A stretch of 64,000 bases of DNA, from NCBI RefSeq assembly GCF_900101345.1, contig NZ_FMUX01000011.1:169097-233096 (forward strand), written 5' to 3'. This DNA is from Desulfoluna spongiiphila (GTDB taxonomy: Bacteria; Desulfobacterota; Desulfobacteria; Desulfobacterales; Desulfolunaceae). A program made the translations under genes and the position numbers. Shown here in pieces: positions 59,417 to 64,000 of the stretch (its first letter is position 1; each line of letters opens with the position of its first letter). The notes below the pieces were generated by a model. It was not told the DNA's origin. It saw only the letters and a program-made list of their open reading frames with translations, and searched no databases.

Positions 59417-60712
59417 TTACACCTGCCGCAGTTTGAGCCAGAGGATCACCGCCTTTTCCTCCCCTTTGTTTTTCCAGCGGGAGGGGGTGCGTTCCACCAG
59501 GTGAATCAGCGACCCCTTTACGGCTTCCAGATCCCGGCTTCCGCTCTGGAAGAGAACGTTGCCTTTGATGACATAGCCCACCTCTTCGCACTTCTCGTCA
59601 AAGAAGTGCTGCTTGATGACCCGGCCCGGCTCGATCTCTAACAGCCACACCTCAAAGCCCGTGTCCCCCCCCGAGGGGATCACCTGACGGACGGCCCCGC
59701 CTTTGCCCGTAATGCCGGGGATGTTGACATCCTGCCACTGGGAAGGCTCGTAGACCGGAGTGGCCTCTTCGGCGGAGTTGTCTGAGAAAAAGGAGCCCGT
59801 CTCCACGGCAAGGAGCTCTGCCATGCGGAACAGGGCGGGAAGGGAGGGGTAAATCTGGCCGTTTTCGATCTGGCTGATGGTGCTGGGGGTGACCCCCACC
59901 TGCTTGGCCAATCCGGTCTGGGAGAGCCCCGCCGAGGTGCGGAAGTGTTTAAGGCGGCTCCCGATGTCGATGCGGCCCCAGCCTTTCTGGTCCCCGGAGC
60001 CGAACACCACCTCCCCGTCCCGGACCCAGTAGCCCTGGGGCTTGTTCAGGGGGCCGTGCTCGCGGCCTTCGGCCTTGATGAGGTTGAAGAAGAACTTCCC
60101 CCGTTTGACGGAGAGCTCGATGACCACCTGGGCGATCTGGGCGATACCGGCCTTGAGGCGGTCGCTGTGGGCCCGGTGCTCAATGAGCCAGTACGCGATG
60201 GTGCTGAGTTCATAGAGTTTCGGGCAGGTGCGGGTATAAAATTTTAAGATCCGCTCCTCATCGCCCCAGAGGTCCTGCATGCCGGTGATGGATTCGAAGA
60301 TAAAACGGGTGTCCAGGCCGTTGTCGGCCAGGCTGTTTTCCAGGGCATCGGACAGGGCCTGCGGATCCGAGGGGTTCTCCACGAGGATCACGTTGGCGTT
60401 TTTCTCCCGTGAGCTGTAGTACTTAAGGAAGAGCTCGCTGCCCCCCCCCTTGCCGTGGGTGAAACAGTCCAGGATGGTAAGACCGGGGGCATCGGCCAGG
60501 GCCCCGAGTTTTTTTACCAGGTTGTTGGGAGACCGGTCAAAACTGACGTAAATCACCGGCTTGTCTTCCCGGGCGGAGGCTTCCATGAGTTTCAGGCAAT
60601 AGTCCGAAGCCAGGCTCCCGGAGTCATCATGCCAGATGACGTTGTCTCCCACCCGAAGTCCGTCAAGTATCTCGTCTACTTTCCCAATGCCGGTTCCCGC
60701 TTTTTGGTGCAT
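59417..60712 (-). CDS. KaiC-like / XRE helix-turn-helix / cupin fusion regulator
   Basis: 431 residues in three parts. Residues 1-230: RecA/KaiC-like fold (GTGIGKVDEILDGLRVGDNV, KPVIYVSFDRSPNNLV, VILVENPSDPQALSDALENS, FIFESITGMQDLWGDEERIL), but the P-loop position reads IWHDDSGSLASDYC with no GKT/S, so ATP binding is doubtful. Residues about 285-345: XRE-type HTH (IGSRLKHFRTSAGLSQTGLA, VTPSTISQIENGQIYPSLPA). Residues about 350-431: cupin (GFEVWLLEIEPGRVIKQHFF, EVGYVIKGNVLFQSG). Start ATG 60712 with TGAGG 9 bases upstream; the reading frame extends to 60844 without support. It probably senses a metabolite through the cupin. Divergent neighbours give no clear target. Confidence 0.8.
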   Translation of the reverse strand: MHQKAGTGIGKVDEILDGLRVGDNVIWHDDSGSLASDYCLKLMEASAREDKPVIYVSFDRSPNNLVKKLGALADAPGLTILDCFTHGKGGGSELFLKYYSSREKNANVILVENPSDPQALSDALENSLADNGLDTRFIFESITGMQDLWGDEERILKFYTRTCPKLYELSTIAYWLIEHRAHSDRLKAGIAQIAQVVIELSVKRGKFFFNLIKAEGREHGPLNKPQGYWVRDGEVVFGSGDQKGWGRIDIGSRLKHFRTSAGLSQTGLAKQVGVTPSTISQIENGQIYPSLPALFRMAELLAVETGSFFSDNSAEEATPVYEPSQWQDVNIPGITGKGGAVRQVIPSGGDTGFEVWLLEIEPGRVIKQHFFDEKCEEVGYVIKGNVLFQSGSRDLEAVKGSLIHLVERTPSRWKNKGEEKAVILWLKLRQV

Positions 60713-60845
60713 TCTTACGTCCTCAAAATGATTATGTGCCCTCAAAAAAAAACGATGCCGTCCATGACCCGCCGAGCATAAAGAAGATGGCGGCGAAGGG
60801 AGCCCCATGCAAGGGCCCCGGGGTGGTAACACACGCCCCCCCATA

Positions 60846-60891
60846 ATAACAAAGCCCGAAAGAGGATGCGAGGCAACACTCTTTCGGGCTT
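60846..60891 (-). terminator. Intrinsic terminator of the acyl-CoA dehydrogenase
   Basis: AAGCCCGAAAGAG (60852-60864) pairs with CTCTTTCGGGCTT (60879-60891); on the - strand TTGTTATT follows. Located 48 bases past the stop. Confidence 0.8.
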
Positions 60892-60938
60892 ATGTATAAC
60901 ACTAATCAGGGATGAAATCCCCTACAACATCTGATCAC

Positions 60939-62747
60939 TTATCCGATGAAAGAGTCTTCGGGCATCTCCATGATGGAAGCGGTGAGGGCTTTCACGGAAT
61001 CCATCTTGCCGAGGCCGACGGGCAGCATGTGCTCGATGAAGAACTTGGCGGTAACCACCTGGCCTTCGTAGAATGCCTTGTCTTTCTTCTTGGCTTTTTC
61101 GATCTTGGGCTGAGCCACAGCAGCTCTCCAGAGGTGCATCCACGCCATGATCAGGTCGCCGCAGCACTCCTGGAAGAGGGTAGCGGAACCGAAGGCATCG
61201 AGGAGCTTCTCGCTCATGGCGGCGCCGCCGATGGCCATGGCACACTCACCTACCTTGTTCAGGGCAGCTTCAACCTTGGCAGCCATGTCGTCGAGACCGG
61301 CTTCTTTGGCCAGGGCGATGGCAGCCTGGATTTCACCCATCAGGTCCATCATGGGCTTGCCTTTTTTCATGCCGAGCTTACGGCCGAGGAGGTCCATGGC
61401 CTGGATGCCGTTGGTGCCTTCGTAGATGGAGGTAATCTTGCAGTCACGAAGGAGCTGAGCCTGGGGATACTCTTCGATGAAGCCGTAGCCGCCGTAGATC
61501 TGGATACCCAGGGAGCAGACCTCAAAGCCCTTGTCGGTGCCGTAGCTCTTGGCAACGGGGGTAACGATCTCGATAAGGCCGTTGTACTTGTCTCTGACGG
61601 CTTCGTCTTCGGAGGTACCCACCATGTCGAAGCAGAAACCCATGTAGTAGAGCAGGGAACGCATGCCTTCAACATAGGACTTCATGATAAGCAGGTTGCG
61701 GCGAACGTCGGGGTGCTGAATGATGGGCACACCTTTGGGCTCGGCGTCGAGCATGGAGAGCAGGTTGGGGCTCTGGACACGCTCTTTGGCGTAGTTCACT
61801 GCGTTCATGTAGGAGGTGGTGGCGAAACCATGACCCTGGAGTGCCACGCCCTGACGGGCTTCGTTCATCATGAGGAACATGGCCTTCATGCCCTTGTTCT
61901 TCTCACCGATGAGGGTACCGCGGCACTTGCCTTTGCCGCCGAAGGCGATGGAGCAGGTGGCGTTGCCGTGGATGCCCATCTTGTGCTCAACACCGGTAAC
62001 AACCACGTCGTTGTCCTCACCGAAGCTGCCGTCATCGTTGACCCAGAGCTTGGGCACGATGAACAGGGAGATACCGCGGGTCCCTGCGGGGGAACCTTCG
62101 ATACGGGCAAGGACAGGGTGGATCACGTTGGGCACCATGTCGGAGTCGCCGCCGGAGATGAAGATCTTGCTGCCCACGATGTTGTAGGTGCCGTCGTCAT
62201 TGGGGGTGGCCACGGACTCAAGGGCGCCTACGTCGCTGCCTGCGTTGGCTTCGGTGAGACACATGGTGCCGCCCCACTCGCCGGTGTAGAGCTTTTTGAG
62301 GTAGAGCTCTTTCTGCTTGTCGGAACCGAGGCTGGCGATGATGTTGCCGCAACCGTGGGTCAGGCCGGGGTACATAAGGAAAGCGCAGTTGGCGCCGGTG
62401 AAGAGCTCACCGCAGGCAAGGGCTACGGCGTGGGGAAGGCCCTGACCACCCACTTCCGGGGCATCGGCCATGGCAACCCACTCGTTCTCGCAGAAGAGTT
62501 TGTAGGGCTTGTGGAATGAGGGGGGTACTTTTACCTGACCGTTCTCCAGCTTGACACCCTCTTCGTCACCGGTCTTCTGGGTGGGAAGAATTTCATTGAC
62601 GGCGAACTTCCTGGCTTCGGAAAGAACCATGTCGATGGTTTTCTTGTTGAAATCACCATACTTCTCGGTCTCTGAAAACTGAGCGACGTTCAGCATTTCG
62701 TGAAGAACGTAATCCTGATCCCTGCGGTCTGCAATCTGTTGTGCCAT
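60939..62747 (-). CDS. Acyl-CoA dehydrogenase, long (about 600-residue) type
   Basis: 602 residues. The FAD/acyl-CoA core has GTMCLTEANAGSDVGALES, the middle beta domain GVEHKMGIHGNATCSIAFG, and the C-terminal IQIYGGYGFIEEYPQAQLLR and ITSIYEGTNGIQAMDLLGRK, with the catalytic Glu in YEGTN. The extra C-terminal 120 residues (GEIQAAIALAKEAGLDDMAA...LWRAAVAQPKIEKAKKKDKA) mark the 600-residue subgroup that includes DmdC and several fatty-acid or aromatic acyl-CoA enzymes. GGAGAGATTTAGTT precedes the ATG. Divergence from most codons in this window is low, suggesting high expression. A TetR gene lies just upstream on the same strand. Confidence 0.93.
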   Translation of the reverse strand: MAQQIADRRDQDYVLHEMLNVAQFSETEKYGDFNKKTIDMVLSEARKFAVNEILPTQKTGDEEGVKLENGQVKVPPSFHKPYKLFCENEWVAMADAPEVGGQGLPHAVALACGELFTGANCAFLMYPGLTHGCGNIIASLGSDKQKELYLKKLYTGEWGGTMCLTEANAGSDVGALESVATPNDDGTYNIVGSKIFISGGDSDMVPNVIHPVLARIEGSPAGTRGISLFIVPKLWVNDDGSFGEDNDVVVTGVEHKMGIHGNATCSIAFGGKGKCRGTLIGEKNKGMKAMFLMMNEARQGVALQGHGFATTSYMNAVNYAKERVQSPNLLSMLDAEPKGVPIIQHPDVRRNLLIMKSYVEGMRSLLYYMGFCFDMVGTSEDEAVRDKYNGLIEIVTPVAKSYGTDKGFEVCSLGIQIYGGYGFIEEYPQAQLLRDCKITSIYEGTNGIQAMDLLGRKLGMKKGKPMMDLMGEIQAAIALAKEAGLDDMAAKVEAALNKVGECAMAIGGAAMSEKLLDAFGSATLFQECCGDLIMAWMHLWRAAVAQPKIEKAKKKDKAFYEGQVVTAKFFIEHMLPVGLGKMDSVKALTASIMEMPEDSFIG

Positions 62748-63029
62748 AACTAAATCTCTCCTTATATTAAGACATTTTAAGATTATTTAAGGCATATTAA
62801 GGGCCTTGTCAGCTCTGAAATCTAATGAATTCCCTTCCAATACAGCTATTTCGACCAAATCATTATTACTCAAAGCAGAACTATGTTTATGGTTTTTCAA
62901 TAAAAACCATTTTTCCGCTTAACACGTGCCGCGACGCCTTGCACAGGCGGAAAAAAGCCAATTGTCAGCGTTAACGCGGCATTATTCCAGATTTTTACCT
63001 GTCGGTCAATAATTATCCCGCCCGACACC

Positions 63030-63659
63030 TCACTTGGAAACACAAAAACCGTTGGTCAGCAGCTCAAAGGCTCGATTTAACCAGGCTTCAATATCATAGG
63101 CCTCTTTGTTTCCCGATACCCAGGGCCAGATGGCCGAAAAAATCACCCCGTAAAACAGGGCGGAGAGATCCTCGGCCGGGTAAGGCCTGAACTCCCCTTT
63201 TTCCACCCCCTCCTGGAAAATCTCGGTGTAGGTCTCCACCATCTTGTCATTGAGGCGGTTGATATCTGCGTTGAGTTCCGGGGGCAGGATCATATCAACG
63301 CTGCTCCGAAGAGAGATATAGACCCGGACAAAGGCCTGGTTGTTCCTCAGGAACCGGGCGTTGGCCAGAAGACATGCATAGGCCCTGTCCTTGGGGGCCA
63401 GCTCTTTTCGAGAGGCCGCCTCGGCGATGAGGCGCCCCAGGCGAAGGCCCCGGTCCATCACCATGTCATGGAAGATCTGCTCTTTCCCGCTGAAGTACTT
63501 GTAGATGGTTCCCAGGGGATACTCGGACTGCTGACTGATCTGAGCCATGGTGGTCCCGTAGTACCCTCTCTCCGCAAAGACGGAAAGTGCCGCTTCCAGA
63601 ATCTCTTCCCGACGCCTTTTGTACTCCCGTTCCTTTCTGCTCAGTGCCGAATCCGCCAC
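63030..63659 (-). CDS. TetR-family regulator
   Basis: 209 residues. N-terminal HTH: RRREEILEAALSVFAERGYY, GTTMAQISQQSEYPLGTIYK, YFSGKEQIFHDMV, the standard TetR pattern. The C-terminal ligand domain is helical (FLRNNQAFVRVYISLRSSVD, FYGVIFSAIWPWVSG), similar to fatty-acid-responsive regulators. GTG start at 63659 with GGAGGAGG upstream. Located 280 bases upstream of the acyl-CoA dehydrogenase on the same strand, so it may control that gene in response to acyl-CoA. Confidence 0.9.
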   Translation of the reverse strand: MADSALSRKEREYKRRREEILEAALSVFAERGYYGTTMAQISQQSEYPLGTIYKYFSGKEQIFHDMVMDRGLRLGRLIAEAASRKELAPKDRAYACLLANARFLRNNQAFVRVYISLRSSVDMILPPELNADINRLNDKMVETYTEIFQEGVEKGEFRPYPAEDLSALFYGVIFSAIWPWVSGNKEAYDIEAWLNRAFELLTNGFCVSK

Positions 63660-63673
63660 GCCTCCTCCAAGTT

Positions 63674-63708
63674 AGTGAAGTAAATTTTATTATTATTATG
63701 ACTTCACT
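63674..63708. promoter_or_regulatory. Candidate TetR operator
   Basis: AGTGAAGT (63674-63681) and ACTTCACT (63701-63708), perfectly inverted with a 19-base AT-rich spacer, 15 bases upstream of the TetR start. Spacing is larger than in a typical TetR site, so two half-sites bound by separate dimers are possible. Confidence 0.4.
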
Positions 63709-63822
63709 GTTGTCCAAAATAGGATTTGACCGGAAGTAAACCGGTGAGAATTTGAAAAGATGCTCCTTATAAGGCATGGTTAAGTTTGCAAACAAAGACC
63801 TCGCCAAACAAGGAGCATATCA

Positions 63823-64000
63823 ATGGTACGTCATTCCAGCCTTTTCAGTCAAATCGTAGGTTTTTTTGACCGTAACCAGTTTGCCCGTTTAGTCTCCAAG
63901 CACGACGCAGAAAGAAACTCGAAGGGCTTCAAGTGCTGGGATCATTTTGTTTCCATGCTTTTTTGCCAAATAGCCCAAGCAAAAAGCCTCCGAGAAATAT
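63823..64000 (+). mobile_element. IS4-family transposase, 5' part, cut by window edge
   Basis: 59 codons from ATG 63823 (GGAG 9 bases upstream): FSQIVGFFDRNQFARLVSKH, then NSKGFKCWDHFVSMLFCQIA and QAKSLREI. This is the DUF4372-type N-terminal domain of IS4/ISPepr-like transposases, which normally run about 370-440 residues. The left end of the insertion sequence probably lies between 63710 and 63820; terminal repeats and target duplications cannot be checked without the right end. Confidence 0.85.

Noticed and set aside
60912..62519. 535-codon open frame on the + strand over the acyl-CoA dehydrogenase
   Set aside because: Antisense shadow; the - strand gene has all family motifs and a ribosome binding site.

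Overview
This 64 kb window looks like a chromosomal segment of an anaerobic, lactate-oxidising, Gram-negative bacterium. A sulfate-reducing member of Desulfobacterota (the old Deltaproteobacteria) is the best guess. The basis is gene content: a GlcD/GlcF-type D-lactate dehydrogenase pair, a lactate permease, a fused LutA-LutB protein with LutC, a single-chain pyruvate:ferredoxin oxidoreductase, sigma-54-type control, and an acyl-CoA dehydrogenase and a dienoyl-CoA-isomerase-like protein. No dissimilatory sulfate-reduction gene is in the window, so the lifestyle is inferred.

Layout. 1-7.5 kb: the 3' part of sbcC (apparently frameshifted), recD2, a phytochelatin-synthase-like cysteine peptidase and a TEX264-like membrane protein. 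7.5-15.2 kb: tRNA-Val(GAC), an exported protein, polyprenyl diphosphate synthase, rimO, a crotonase, a Dus enzyme and an HD-GYP protein. 15.5-37.5 kb: the lactate region (D-LDH pair, lldP, hybrid kinase plus sigma-54 response regulator, a Dabb protein, a phasin-like protein, nifJ, lutAB fusion, lutC, a GntR/FadR regulator with three matching operators, a YkgJ-type protein). 38.0-38.2 kb: a strongly structured, terminator-ended candidate RNA of unknown family. 38.4-44.5 kb: mltA, rmuC, moaC, moaE, mobA, pyrR, moaB. 44.9-56 kb: a phosphate-starvation block (psiE, pstSCAB, phoU, phoR, phoB, plus a PMT-like membrane protein) with three recognisable Pho boxes. 56-64 kb: two small Arg-rich proteins, an alpha/beta hydrolase, a YjjX-like NTPase, panE, a KaiC-like/XRE/cupin fusion regulator, an acyl-CoA dehydrogenase, a TetR regulator, and the start of an IS4-type transposase at the right edge.

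How it works together. Lactate enters through LldP and is oxidised to pyruvate by the GlcD/GlcF-like and LutABC systems; NifJ converts pyruvate to acetyl-CoA and reduced ferredoxin. The kinase/sigma-54 regulator pair beside lldP probably switches on lldP and nifJ, both of which have a -24/-12-like element upstream. The GntR protein probably represses lutC-lutAB through TGGTNNNACCA sites. PhoR/PhoB senses phosphate limitation and drives pst, psiE and its own operon.

The most striking unexplained feature is a family of intergenic elements, more than 20 modules, nearly all between genes. Each half-element begins with the same roughly 12-base GC-rich terminus (GCCTCCGGCGGC) followed by one of several hairpin cassettes. 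Two halves are usually joined tail to tail, giving roughly 145-195 bp units in many combinations, once as a tandem array. Open frames across these elements give recurrent false peptides and false N-terminal extensions; at recD2 the element supplies the likely ribosome binding site, and at psiE it supplies the stop codon.
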